Virus record (IMG/VR): IMGVR_UViG_3300009183_000177
Coordinates: 1-39,268 of that record
Direction: 5' to 3' (one strand)
Source of the DNA: a virus
DNA: 39,268 nucleotides
Made by a program: the position numbers and the translations under genes. How positions within the stretch are numbered: the stretch's first letter is position 1; each line of letters begins with the position of its first letter. Below, piece by piece: positions 6,594 to 14,083 of the stretch. The notes under the pieces are model-generated. The model saw only the letters and a program-made list of their open reading frames with translations. It ran no database searches and was not told where the DNA came from.

Positions 6594-7022
6594 TTAGAAA
6601 GGAACGTCGTCGTCTTCCTGGAAGTCATCGGATGGCGCGGCGCTTGCCCCTTGTGGCGGCGCTTGCTTGGCCGGTTGCTGTTGTTGCCTCGACTCGCCCT
6701 GTTGCGCCCCTTGAGGCTTGGCGAGGAATCCCATTTTTTCGCAGACAATCCGGGTTTTTCTAACAGGCTTGTCGGAATCTTTCGGCGTGTATTCCTCTTG
6801 TGACAGCCTGCCGACGATTGAAAGTTGCTGGCCTTTGACGACGTGTTGCACAAGGTTTTCAGCCGTCTTTCCCCAAAAGGTGACGTTGAAAAAAAACGAT
6901 TTCTTTTGATCCCCGAAGCCATCGTCAACGGCTAGATTGCCATCGGCAACGGCTTTACCTTGCGGCGTGTATCGGAGTTCTGGAACGGCGGTGATTCGCC
7001 CGATGATTTGAACGGAATTCAT
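6594..7022 (-). CDS. ssb: Single-stranded DNA-binding protein
   Basis: 142 residues with the classic SSB layout. An OB fold (about 1-100) begins MNSVQIIGRITAVPELRYTP and contains FFFNVTFWGKTAENLVQHVVKGQ and the GRLSQEEY strand. A low-complexity Gln/Ala/Pro linker (105-130) follows, then an acidic tip ending DDDVPF, which in bacterial SSB recruits partner proteins. It coats single strands during replication and recombination. Its ATG overlaps the stop of the upstream SF2 helicase (ATGA, 7019-7022). Confidence 0.95.
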   Translation of the reverse strand: MNSVQIIGRITAVPELRYTPQGKAVADGNLAVDDGFGDQKKSFFFNVTFWGKTAENLVQHVVKGQQLSIVGRLSQEEYTPKDSDKPVRKTRIVCEKMGFLAKPQGAQQGESRQQQQPAKQAPPQGASAAPSDDFQEDDDVPF

Positions 7023-8605
7023 GGTTTCGGTGTTGTTGGTTTTGGTATTGCTGTCATGTCAACCGGCTGGCCTTTCGCCATGCGTTCCGCCATTTTCGAG
7101 CGGTAAACATGCGTTGCCCATCCGAGAGGATTTTTCATTTTCTTGCGGTGCCCGAGCTTGATTAGAGACTCAAGCATTTTGCCGCCGTCAAAGTCTTTTG
7201 GAGCGTCCGACTTTTTGCAAGACGGACATTCCTTGGCTGTTTTTGCGTGAACGTATCCGCACGCGCATTGAGTGAAATGATTGTCCAGCGTGTGTCCCTG
7301 GATGAGCGGGACAAGCTCGCCGTCAACAACGCGGATCTCGCGGCCTCGCGGCTGATAGACATGATGACACGACGGGCATTCGGGCATTGGAACGTGAACC
7401 GCGAAACACTTCTGGCACTGCCGCAATTGGACAAGCTCGCCTTTCTTTTCGGCTTCATTTTTCTTCCTGGCTTTCGCGCCTTGAAGTGTCCATTCCCGAT
7501 GATCTTCGGCCCGCCCGTGTTTCAGGTTGCCTACATGGTCGAGGATGATCGCGAAAGGCTTCGGGCCGGTAGCCATGGCAAGCATTCGCTGGTCAACGGT
7601 GTTCTTCGGCATTCCTTCCTTGTAAACCGGACGCAACACGCGCCCGATTTGCTGCAAGTGGAGTGCGAGCGATTCCGTCTTGCGGAGTAGGATCGCGGCA
7701 GTGACAACCGGCAAGTCGAATCCTTCGTTCACGACCTCGACAGTTGACAACCCATGAAGGCGACCGTCTGACAATTCCGCGACCATGCGCCGCCGCGTCG
7801 TCGGATCTAACGTGCCGTCGAGCGTCGCCCATCGGAAACCAGCTTCCTTGAAATTTTCGGTGACTTGATCCGCATGTTTCCGGTTCACACAAAAGGCGAC
7901 AGCTGGAACGTATGGACAGACTTTTTTGTATTGAGCGACGGCGCAACCGTAGATTGAAGAGTTGCCCATTGCTGCCGCCAGTTGCGTTTTGTTATAGTCG
8001 CCGCCGTTGACCTTAACGTTAGAAAAATCGCCATCGTTCGGAATGAGATAATACAACGGTTGCGCAAGCCATCCGAGGTCGATCAACTCGCCAGCTTGCG
8101 GCCCGCGAATCATATCGTCGAACACGTCGCCGAGTCCCTTCCCGTCGAGTCGTTCCGGCGTTGCAGTCACGCCAAGGTTGAGCGCGTCCGGATAGGCTTC
8201 CCGGATCTTTTTCCATGACCCGGCAACGGCGTGATGCGCCTCGTCTGTAATGATAAGGTCCGGAGGCTCCAAATCGGCAAGCCGGTTGATGAGCGTTTGC
8301 ACGCTGGCGACTTGGACAAGATGATTGCGATCCGGCGTCCGCTTGGCCGCAATCAGGCCGTGAGGAACGCCAAGATCCGTCAACGATTGCGACGACTGAT
8401 CGACCAGTTCCGAGCGATGGACAAGGATCAACACGCGCTTGCCCTTAATCATGGCGTTGCGGGCGATATACGAGAAAACAAAAGTCTTTCCGCCGCCCGT
8501 CGCCATCACAAACACCGGCGCTTTCTTGCCGGATTTCATGGATTTCCGAACTCCGGAAACGCCCGGTTCCTGGTAATCGCGGAGGGTGATTTTTGTCAGA
8601 CTCAC
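7019..8605 (-). CDS. SF2 DEAH-type helicase with zinc-ribbon C-terminus
   Basis: 528 residues if the GTG at 8605 is used; a TTG at 8653 would add 16. Domain 1 has a Q-like LRDYQ, Walker A ATGGGKT (residues 35-41), HRSEL, DEAH (121-124) and GVTATP. Domain 2 has VAFCVNRKHAD, STVEVVNEGFDLPVV and QQIGRVLRP with arginine fingers. The C-terminal third has two CxxC pairs (CQKC...CPSC and CACG...CPSC), probably zinc ribbons. It resembles phage helicases of the RAD25/ResIII group used for replication or origin unwinding. It begins the left operon, divergent from the exonuclease gene. GTG was preferred because it leaves a 121-base promoter gap. Confidence 0.88.
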   Translation of the reverse strand: MSLTKITLRDYQEPGVSGVRKSMKSGKKAPVFVMATGGGKTFVFSYIARNAMIKGKRVLILVHRSELVDQSSQSLTDLGVPHGLIAAKRTPDRNHLVQVASVQTLINRLADLEPPDLIITDEAHHAVAGSWKKIREAYPDALNLGVTATPERLDGKGLGDVFDDMIRGPQAGELIDLGWLAQPLYYLIPNDGDFSNVKVNGGDYNKTQLAAAMGNSSIYGCAVAQYKKVCPYVPAVAFCVNRKHADQVTENFKEAGFRWATLDGTLDPTTRRRMVAELSDGRLHGLSTVEVVNEGFDLPVVTAAILLRKTESLALHLQQIGRVLRPVYKEGMPKNTVDQRMLAMATGPKPFAIILDHVGNLKHGRAEDHREWTLQGAKARKKNEAEKKGELVQLRQCQKCFAVHVPMPECPSCHHVYQPRGREIRVVDGELVPLIQGHTLDNHFTQCACGYVHAKTAKECPSCKKSDAPKDFDGGKMLESLIKLGHRKKMKNPLGWATHVYRSKMAERMAKGQPVDMTAIPKPTTPKP

Positions 8606-8726
8606 GGCGGGAGGCTGATCCGAAACCGGATTGTCTGGCAAGCGGGAAATCAAAGAAAATCAAACTTTATCCATTTCCGTGCATTTTCGGCTTGCGTATC
8701 GTCAACCATTTTCCATTGTCCGCGCC
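8606..8726. promoter_or_regulatory. Divergent intergenic region between the two early arms
   Basis: About 120 bases separate the helicase (minus) and exonuclease (plus) genes if both start at GTG. The middle (8645-8700) is AT-rich, with AAATCAAAGAAAATCAAA and a TTTATCC word. Promoters for both arms should lie here. I cannot pick -35/-10 boxes with confidence. If the longer TTG starts are real the genes overlap and the promoters would lie inside them. Confidence 0.45.
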
Positions 8727-9773
8727 GTGCCAGCGAAACCGAAACCGAAAAAGCCAGCGAGCAAGGCCAAGGCCCGGCCCGCAAAGTCCGGCAAGCCAAA
8801 CAAGCGCGACGCCTCGCAAGTGCCGGTGACGGTGCCGACTGACAACCTGGAAGCCGAGCGGAAGCTTTCGGCGATGCTAACCGGAGGCGAGCGGCCCGTT
8901 GAATACCCTTCGATGATTCTCGACATGCCCGCCGCCGAATATCATTCTCGCCGTTCCGAGATTTCCAAACACGGCCTTGACCAATTAACGGTTTGCCCTG
9001 CGAAGTATAAATACAACCTCGACAACCCAAGCGAACCGACAGCCGCGATGCGGATTGGCTCGCTTTTGCATCTATCAATTCTTGAGCCGGAAGAGTTCAA
9101 GCGAGTTACTGCATTCGTTCCAGCCGACGCGCCGCGCAAGCCATCACAAGCGCAACGTGACGCGAAGAATCCAAGTCCTGAATCCATCGCGTCAATTACG
9201 TGGTGGGATAACTTTTATGCGGAAATCGCGGGCAATGAAATCGTCACCGTTGACGAATACGAAATGCTAACAGGCATGGGAAAGGCCGTCCGCGAACATC
9301 CCGCCGCATCCGTCTTGCTCAACAAGGAAGGATGGACGGAAGCTTGCTTTTTCTGGATCGACCCGGAGACGGGCGCGAAGTGCCGCGCTCGCATGGATCG
9401 CGTGATTCCCGAGCTTCGATTGATCCTCGACATAAAGACGGCGGAAGAGGCCAGCGCCGCGAAGTTTTCCCGCGCCTGCGGAAACTTCCGTTACGGCGTG
9501 CAATCGGCGATCTATCCAGACGCCGCGCAAGCCGTTCTTGGCGACAATGACTGGCGATTTCTTTTCATCGTTGTTGAGAAAAAGAAACCGCATTTCGTCG
9601 CCGTGTATGAAGCGGACGAAATGATGCGCGATCTTGGACAAGCTGAATACCGGCTCGACCTCGCGAAATATCAAGAGTGCATCCGTTCCAACAATTGGCC
9701 TGGATACACTGACACAATCGAACCGATTTCATTGCCTTCATGGATGGCAAGCAACGATCTTGAGGAAGCCTGA
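8727..9773 (+). CDS. RecE-like PD-(D/E)xK exonuclease
   Basis: 348 residues from the GTG at 8727. Residues 1-45 are a Lys/Pro/Ala-rich tail, then MPAAEYHSRRSEISKHGL opens the nuclease domain, as in RecE and phage YqaJ/DUF3799-type exonucleases. The core has AMRIGSLLHLSILEPEEF (motif with conserved His), then KCRARMDRVIPELRLILDIKTAEEAS, which supplies the Asp and the D-x-K catalytic pair. The end has YGVQSAIYPDAAQ and FLFIVVEKKKPHFV. It degrades 5' ends to leave 3' single strands for annealing. It heads the right arm. A TTG at 8631 would overlap the helicase and was not preferred. Confidence 0.85.
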   Translation: MPAKPKPKKPASKAKARPAKSGKPNKRDASQVPVTVPTDNLEAERKLSAMLTGGERPVEYPSMILDMPAAEYHSRRSEISKHGLDQLTVCPAKYKYNLDNPSEPTAAMRIGSLLHLSILEPEEFKRVTAFVPADAPRKPSQAQRDAKNPSPESIASITWWDNFYAEIAGNEIVTVDEYEMLTGMGKAVREHPAASVLLNKEGWTEACFFWIDPETGAKCRARMDRVIPELRLILDIKTAEEASAAKFSRACGNFRYGVQSAIYPDAAQAVLGDNDWRFLFIVVEKKKPHFVAVYEADEMMRDLGQAEYRLDLAKYQECIRSNNWPGYTDTIEPISLPSWMASNDLEEA

Positions 9774-9775
9774 AA

Positions 9776-10339
9776 ATGAAACGCCTTTACTTCGACACCG
9801 AAACAACCGGATTCCCCGCCAAGGCCGGGACTCCGCTCGACCGTTGCCCTTGGATCGTTCAGATTGCTGCGATCCTGGTTGACGATGAACACGGCGAGGT
9901 TGCGTCGATCAATCAGACAATCAAGCCCGCTGGTTGGACGATCCCGGACGATGTCGCCGCTATCCATGGAATCACGACGGCCAAGGCGGAAGCGTTCGGA
10001 ATCCCGGCCCGCGTCGCGATGGCCGCGTTTTCTCAAATGGTCCGCGTCGCCGATCAAGTCGTTGCGCACAATATCAATTTCGACCTCAAGCTTGTGACCT
10101 ATGAAGTCGAGCGGGCGGGCGCTGAAAACGTTATCATTGCCAAGCCTCGATTTTGTACCATGGAAGCCAGCACGGGAATCATGAAGATTCCCGGCGCACG
10201 CGGTTACAAATGGCCGAAACTTATTGAAGCGCACACGCATTTTCTCGGAATCGGATTTGACGGCGCACACGACGCGCTTGTTGATGTCCGCGCCTGCCAT
10301 CGCGTTCACCGCCACTTGATCGACAATAATCTAATCTAA
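9776..10339 (+). CDS. DnaQ-like 3'-5' exonuclease
   Basis: 187 residues with all DEDD-family exonuclease motifs: Exo I LYFDTETTGFP (Asp7, Glu9), Exo II HNINFD (about 99-104) and Exo III HDALVDVRA near residue 160, the HxAxxD form of DEDDh enzymes. The family removes nucleotides from 3' ends in proofreading or end processing. No phage polymerase is present, so it may proofread for the host enzyme or process recombination ends. It starts 2 bases after the upstream stop. Confidence 0.9.
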   Translation: MKRLYFDTETTGFPAKAGTPLDRCPWIVQIAAILVDDEHGEVASINQTIKPAGWTIPDDVAAIHGITTAKAEAFGIPARVAMAAFSQMVRVADQVVAHNINFDLKLVTYEVERAGAENVIIAKPRFCTMEASTGIMKIPGARGYKWPKLIEAHTHFLGIGFDGAHDALVDVRACHRVHRHLIDNNLI

Positions 10340-10344
10340 TCGCC

Positions 10345-10884
10345 ATGGAAACGAAACCATACACAGGAAAAGTAATGGGAATGAAAACAAGCCCTTGGCT
10401 TGCATCCGAAGACCTGGAAGGACTTGGAAAGGTTGGAGGGAATGTTCGCGGATCGGTCAAAGTGAAAATCTCCGGTGTTTTCAAAAACGAGAACGTCACG
10501 CTTGATGGCGGACGTGTCGAGAAATGCCTTTTTTCCGTTTCTTTTGAAGGAATCAGTAAGCAAATGATTTTGAATGCAACGAACCGGAAGTCACTAACTA
10601 AAGCTTTCGGTGCCGACACAAAGAAATGGATTGGCGGCGAAATTCAATTGATCGCTCAAGACGGAATCCAAAAGCCGGGAGAAAAAAAAGGAGTCCTTAC
10701 GACCGGCCTGCGATTCGTTTCCGAAAATGCTTCAAAGCCTCGCGACCTCAACGCGGAAATCGACCTGCAAGAGAAGCCGAAGCCATTGCCAGCCGTGGAG
10801 GCCAAACCGCAACCGGAGGCGACGGCAGCAAGTCAGGAAGAGGAAGAAATTGAACTTGAAGAAATCGACCATGGAGACGACTGA
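10345..10884 (+). CDS. Conserved phage protein of the recombination/replication module
   Basis: 179 residues. Residues 1-145 form a beta-rich domain (GSVKVKISGVFKNENVTL, MILNATNRKSLTKAFG, WIGGEIQLIAQDG) that could be an OB-like fold. The C-terminal tail (150-179) is strongly acidic (EEEEIELEEIDHGDD). Similar 'NATNRK..L..A.G.....WIG' proteins occur in phage replication modules without known function. Standing two genes after the RecE-like exonuclease it could be the ssDNA-annealing or loading partner, but it does not resemble RecT, Beta or Erf, so this is only a suggestion. Confidence 0.7.
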   Translation: METKPYTGKVMGMKTSPWLASEDLEGLGKVGGNVRGSVKVKISGVFKNENVTLDGGRVEKCLFSVSFEGISKQMILNATNRKSLTKAFGADTKKWIGGEIQLIAQDGIQKPGEKKGVLTTGLRFVSENASKPRDLNAEIDLQEKPKPLPAVEAKPQPEATAASQEEEEIELEEIDHGDD

Positions 10885-11071
10885 AACACCGCTAACGCCT
10901 GCCGAGCTTGTCGCCCGATGGAACGGCAAAATAAAGGAAGCCACACTTGCGACTTGGCGTTGCAAGGGAGGCGGGCCGGAATTCGTGAAGATCGGCGGAC
11001 GCGTCGTTTACTATCCATCCGCCGTCGAGGCTTACGAGCAAAGTCGGAAACGGAAAGGCGGAGAGAAATAA
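10871..11071 (+). CDS. Small helix-turn-helix (excisionase-like) protein
   Basis: 66 residues from the ATG at 10871, overlapping the previous gene by 14 bases in another frame. It has the HTH_17 pattern: LTPAELVARWNGKIKEATLATW, then GGGPEFVKIGGRVVYYPSAVEAYEQ, i.e. a helix-turn-helix followed by a beta wing and a short helix, as in excisionases and phage regulators. The basic C-terminus ends SRKRKGGEK. It may regulate the right arm; the next intergenic element begins right at its stop. Confidence 0.8.
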   Translation: METTETPLTPAELVARWNGKIKEATLATWRCKGGGPEFVKIGGRVVYYPSAVEAYEQSRKRKGGEK

Positions 11072-11129
11072 TTTTCTGAAACGCGAAGATTTTTCTTCCA
11101 ATCGTCCTAAATTCTGCAAAGGTCAACGC
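11072..11129 (+). promoter_or_regulatory. Conserved TTTTTCTT promoter-like element, copy B
   Basis: Bases 11072-11097 match copy A at 25 of 26 positions. TTTTTCTT (11090-11097) begins 40 bases before the ATG at 11130, and CTGCAAA (11114-11120) occupies the same offset as in copy C. It separates the recombination genes from the small-gene cluster that follows, so it probably drives the latter. Confidence 0.7.
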
Positions 11130-11327
11130 ATGTCAACCGCAACTCAATACTTCGTAAGCCTTTCGACAGCGACCGTTTCGACCGCTTCCATTGCCAGCGT
11201 TTCAAAGCATTGGACGCCGATTTCCAAAGTCGTCGGATCTTACATCACGTTCCGAGGCCGTCGCGTTGCCCGTTTCTTTTCTTCGGAATCCGACGCGATG
11301 AAATTCGCCGGTTCACTTCTCCGCTAA
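11130..11327 (+). CDS. Small hypothetical protein
   Basis: 65 residues. The first half is rich in Ser, Thr, Ala and Val (MSTATQYFVSLSTATVSTAS). The second half is basic and aromatic (YITFRGRRVARFFSSESDAM). No domain recognised. It is the first gene after element B and is followed 12 bases later by the next gene. Confidence 0.6.
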   Translation: MSTATQYFVSLSTATVSTASIASVSKHWTPISKVVGSYITFRGRRVARFFSSESDAMKFAGSLLR

Positions 11328-11339
11328 CCGTCCAACACC

Positions 11340-11693
11340 ATGAACATACTCGATCAAATCACCGAATCGCAAGTTTCCGAATGGATGCTTGCCAAGCTCG
11401 CCAGCCTCCGCGAATCCGACAAATCGTTTTCCTCGATCTCGATTGAGGCAAGGCAATACAAGTGCCAGCCTAATTCGGAAACCACAATCTGCATTCACGC
11501 CGACGAACAATGCGTTGTTGGCGAGGCCGATTTTCCGACCGCTATCAAATCCATTTCGGCAAAGCTTTATGATGACGCGGCCAAACGCGCCGCCAGTCTC
11601 CGCAAGGAAGCCGAGGCCATTCTTTCAAAGGCCAGCGAGCTTGAATCGCGTTCCGCAACAACAGAATCCAACACCGACAAAAACGAAATGTGA
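11340..11693 (+). CDS. Hypothetical helical protein
   Basis: 117 residues. The first 85 residues are mixed, with two Cys in QYKCQPNSETTICIHADEQC. Residues 75-117 are a charged, Ala-rich predicted coiled coil (DDAAKRAASLRKEAEAILSK) ending in a polar tail. Its stop overlaps the GTG start of the ParB-like gene (11690), so both are probably translated from one message. Confidence 0.65.
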   Translation: MNILDQITESQVSEWMLAKLASLRESDKSFSSISIEARQYKCQPNSETTICIHADEQCVVGEADFPTAIKSISAKLYDDAAKRAASLRKEAEAILSKASELESRSATTESNTDKNEM

Positions 11694-12697
11694 CAACTGC
11701 CGCACCAAAAGCTAGCCGTCTCCGCGATCTCAAATCCGGAGCGCGGGACATGTTCATGATGGACCCGAGAATCATTGTGATTTCCGAGGGTGAAAACCCG
11801 CGTGACTACACGTTGCCCGAAAACCGCGAACATATCGACCGGCTGAAAGCCTCGATTATGTCGCAAGGCGTTCAACAGCCGCTTTGGGTCCGCTTCGATC
11901 CTGTCACCGGGTCCGCCGTCCTGGTTGATGGCGAGTGCCGCTTGCGCTCGACCATGGAGTTGATTGCCGAGGGGAACGACATTAAGGCCGTGCCGGTCAT
12001 CCAGAAGCCGGAAAGCGACGAGGCGGGCCGTCTTGTCATGGCATTGACCGCCAACACCGGCAAGCCGTTGTCCAAGTGGGAAGACGGCAGCGCGTTCCAG
12101 AAGCTTCACAACTTCGGATTTGAGATTGCCGACATTGCCGAAAAGACCGGCCATCCGGAGCGATACATTCGCGAGGCCATGGAGCTTGCCGCCGCGCCGC
12201 GTGAGGTCAAAGAAATGCTTTCCTCCGGATCGGTGACGCCTGGCGTCGTTTTGCAAACGCTCCGCAAGAAAGGCAACGCGGCGGGCGCAGAAGAGTTGAA
12301 ACAAAAAGTTGCCGCTGCCGCCGAAAGCGTCAAGCCGGGCGCTAAAAAGCCTGCAAAGGTGAAGCGGGCACGGATCGCAACCGGCGTGAAGTTCACCGAT
12401 GACGAGGCCGTCACTGTCCGCGATTCGCTTTCTTGGTCACTCGACTTGCTCGCGAAAAACCTAACGCCGGAAATCGCTATCAATTTCAACCGCGCCGTCG
12501 ATTCCTTGAAGCTCTTTCCGGCTGATTTGAAAGCGACGCCGAAACCGGAAGCCGACGATCAACCGTCACTCTTTCCCGGCGAGACTGGCGAGCCTGACAC
12601 CGTCGTTGTTGACGGCACGCAACCGGAGACGCCAGCCGCGCCGCCCGCCGCGAAAAAGGCCGCAAAGAAAGCGGCCAAGAAAGCCGCGAAAAAATAA
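11690..12697 (+). CDS. ParB-like nuclease/DNA-binding protein with lysine-rich tail
   Basis: 335 residues from a GTG; an ATG at 11750 is an alternative start. Residues 25-110 match a ParB/Srx fold: GENPRDYTLPENREHIDRLK, SIMSQGVQQPLWVR and DGECRLRSTMEL in place of the GERR motif. An HTH region follows (FGFEIADIAEKTGHPERYIR). The C-terminus (about 315-335) is an Ala/Lys repeat (KKAAKKAAKKAAKK) like histone H1 or phage histone-like tails, likely for non-specific DNA binding. No ParA partner is nearby, so partition is less likely than a role in transcription, replication or chromosome compaction. Confidence 0.8.
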   Translation: MTTAAPKASRLRDLKSGARDMFMMDPRIIVISEGENPRDYTLPENREHIDRLKASIMSQGVQQPLWVRFDPVTGSAVLVDGECRLRSTMELIAEGNDIKAVPVIQKPESDEAGRLVMALTANTGKPLSKWEDGSAFQKLHNFGFEIADIAEKTGHPERYIREAMELAAAPREVKEMLSSGSVTPGVVLQTLRKKGNAAGAEELKQKVAAAAESVKPGAKKPAKVKRARIATGVKFTDDEAVTVRDSLSWSLDLLAKNLTPEIAINFNRAVDSLKLFPADLKATPKPEADDQPSLFPGETGEPDTVVVDGTQPETPAAPPAAKKAAKKAAKKAAKK

Positions 12698-12733
12698 CCC
12701 TCTCTCACAACCAACCCCAAAAACATAACACTG

Positions 12734-12979
12734 ATGAAATTCAAACTTCCCTCGCTCAAATCCTGCTTGCTCGCTTGTGTCGCCCGCGTTTGCGGGAACG
12801 GTTCCGACCAACAACCGCCGCAAGCCTATGTCAACCGGCCGATTTTCCGGCCCGCTCCAAAGCGCGTCAAGCCCGTGAAACTCACGGCATCCGACCGCTT
12901 CTATTCCAACCAGCGGCAACGCCGGAAGGATGCACGCCGCGCAAATGCGGCTGGCGTCCGCAACGCGTTTGCCCGCTAA
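12734..12979 (+). CDS. Small basic hypothetical protein
   Basis: 81 residues. The first 20 (MKFKLPSLKSCLLACVARVC) look like a short hydrophobic or signal-like stretch with three Cys. The remainder is very basic (KRVKPVKLTASDRF and QRQRRKDARRANA). It could be a small membrane-associated or nucleic-acid-binding protein. No family recognised. Confidence 0.5.
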   Translation: MKFKLPSLKSCLLACVARVCGNGSDQQPPQAYVNRPIFRPAPKRVKPVKLTASDRFYSNQRQRRKDARRANAAGVRNAFAR

Positions 12980-12997
12980 CCTCGACCATCAAACGCC

Positions 12998-13276
12998 ATG
13001 AACGCACAAGAGCTATTCGACGCGCTAACGGTTATCGAAAAGATACCGTTAGGAGCGAAGGAAACGCGCGTGTTCGCGGCCATCGCCACCGAAAAGGACG
13101 GGACAGGGTTTGACGCCCTGCTTGCCCGGATCGGCGGCAATGCGCCCGCGTTGCGCCAACTACTCGACCGGCTGAAAAGCAAGGGGGTTATCGACACGGG
13201 CCGCGACGATGCCGACGCCCGCGTTTACAAGCTGTCGCCAGAAGGAAAGAAAACCCTCAAGAAAATCACGAAATGA
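12998..13276 (+). CDS. Winged-helix DNA-binding protein (MarR-like)
   Basis: 92 residues with a winged-helix layout: an N-terminal helix NAQELFDALTVIEKI, a helix-turn-helix (FDALLARIGGNAPALRQLLDRL) and a wing followed by RVYKLSPEGKKTLKKI, close to the C-terminal LTxxG segment of MarR-type regulators. It probably regulates phage or host transcription. Its stop overlaps the ATG of the next gene (ATGA at 13273-13276). Confidence 0.75.
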   Translation: MNAQELFDALTVIEKIPLGAKETRVFAAIATEKDGTGFDALLARIGGNAPALRQLLDRLKSKGVIDTGRDDADARVYKLSPEGKKTLKKITK

Positions 13277-13644
13277 TTGCCGCCCCCTATTGCCAGCCCG
13301 CCAGTCCGTCACGATCCCACAAGCCAGCGCATGGCGGTTATCCAGCCGTCCGGCGCGGCCTGCAAGCTGGCGACCGCGTCGTTTGCATTGACGATACCGG
13401 CTGGCTGATTCCAGATCCGGGCTTTGAGCACCTCGCGCCGAAACGCGGCGAGCTTTACACCATCCGCGACGTGTTCTCAACCGGCGTGTCATTGGTCGAG
13501 GGCGAGCCGGAACATTACTATTTCGCGGGCCGCTTCCTGGAAGTCGAGGCCGCGCTTGAATTGATCCGCCATCGTCTCGCCACCGATCCGACGCCGACGC
13601 CGTCAGCGGCCCGCCCGGTTCACGAATACCATGGTGCCGAGTAA
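13273..13644 (+). CDS. Phage protein with SH3-like beta-barrel domain
   Basis: 123 residues. Residues 30-95 (GDRVVCIDDTGW..., KRGELYTIRDVFSTGVSLVE and YYFAGRFLEVE) follow a 'GDxVVCID...G..Y.V..v......v.l.e.....f...RF' pattern common in small phage proteins and thought to adopt an SH3-like barrel. Function unknown. The first 27 residues are low complexity. It overlaps both neighbours in the compact right arm. Confidence 0.65.
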   Translation: MIAAPYCQPASPSRSHKPAHGGYPAVRRGLQAGDRVVCIDDTGWLIPDPGFEHLAPKRGELYTIRDVFSTGVSLVEGEPEHYYFAGRFLEVEAALELIRHRLATDPTPTPSAARPVHEYHGAE

Positions 13645-13816
13645 TCCAGATCCCGACTGTTTCGAGTTGGCAAAAGAGCGTCGCATTGATGACGAGTTGC
13701 AAGACCTCGACCGGATCAATCAAGAGCGAGCCAAACAAGGTCTTGCCCGTCTAACTTATCCCGAATATATCCCCGAAATCCATAGATCAAAACTGCATGA
13801 AAAAGAAAATGAGTGA
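13631..13816 (+). CDS. Small charged hypothetical protein
   Basis: 61 residues, mostly charged helix (ELAKERRIDDELQDLDRINQ) ending in RLTYPEYIPEIHRSKLHEKE. It overlaps the preceding gene by 14 bases and the following membrane-protein gene by 20. No family recognised. Confidence 0.5.
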   Translation: MVPSNPDPDCFELAKERRIDDELQDLDRINQERAKQGLARLTYPEYIPEIHRSKLHEKENE

Positions 13817-14066
13817 AGCCGAGTTATATCATTACAGGAAATTCCGCGCTTGCGGCGCGGCGTGCATCGCGTGCCTTGCCGCGATTACATGCGTCGGGAT
13901 TTTCTTCACCGTCGCGCTCATGTATCACATGCCGAAAACCGCCATCGGCCTCGCCTGTCTGGAAGTCCTGATTTTGTTTGTCTGCCAAGTCAATTGCAGC
14001 GACGCCGACAGGCATTACAAGCGGGCGTTTCCAGACGATGACATTGATTCCCCTTTCCGTCTCTAA
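13797..14066 (+). CDS. Small two-pass membrane protein
   Basis: 89 residues with two hydrophobic segments (about 20-42, ACGAACIACLAAITCVGIFF, and 48-66, AIGLACLEVLILFVCQV), Cys-rich in both, and a charged C-terminus (DADRHYKRAFPDDD). The ATG at 13797 is used; MSEAE at 13809 is an alternative. It lies in an early/middle gene cluster away from the lysis genes, so it is more likely to act on the host membrane or in superinfection exclusion than as a holin. Confidence 0.6.
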   Translation: MKKKMSEAELYHYRKFRACGAACIACLAAITCVGIFFTVALMYHMPKTAIGLACLEVLILFVCQVNCSDADRHYKRAFPDDDIDSPFRL

Positions 14067-14083
14067 TTCCAACCCTTCCGCCC

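Noticed and set aside
8631-8726. Longer N-terminus of the exonuclease (TTG at 8631)
   Set aside because: It would overlap the divergent helicase region and use a TTG start; the GTG at 8727 starts a typical Lys/Pro-rich tail. Not excluded.
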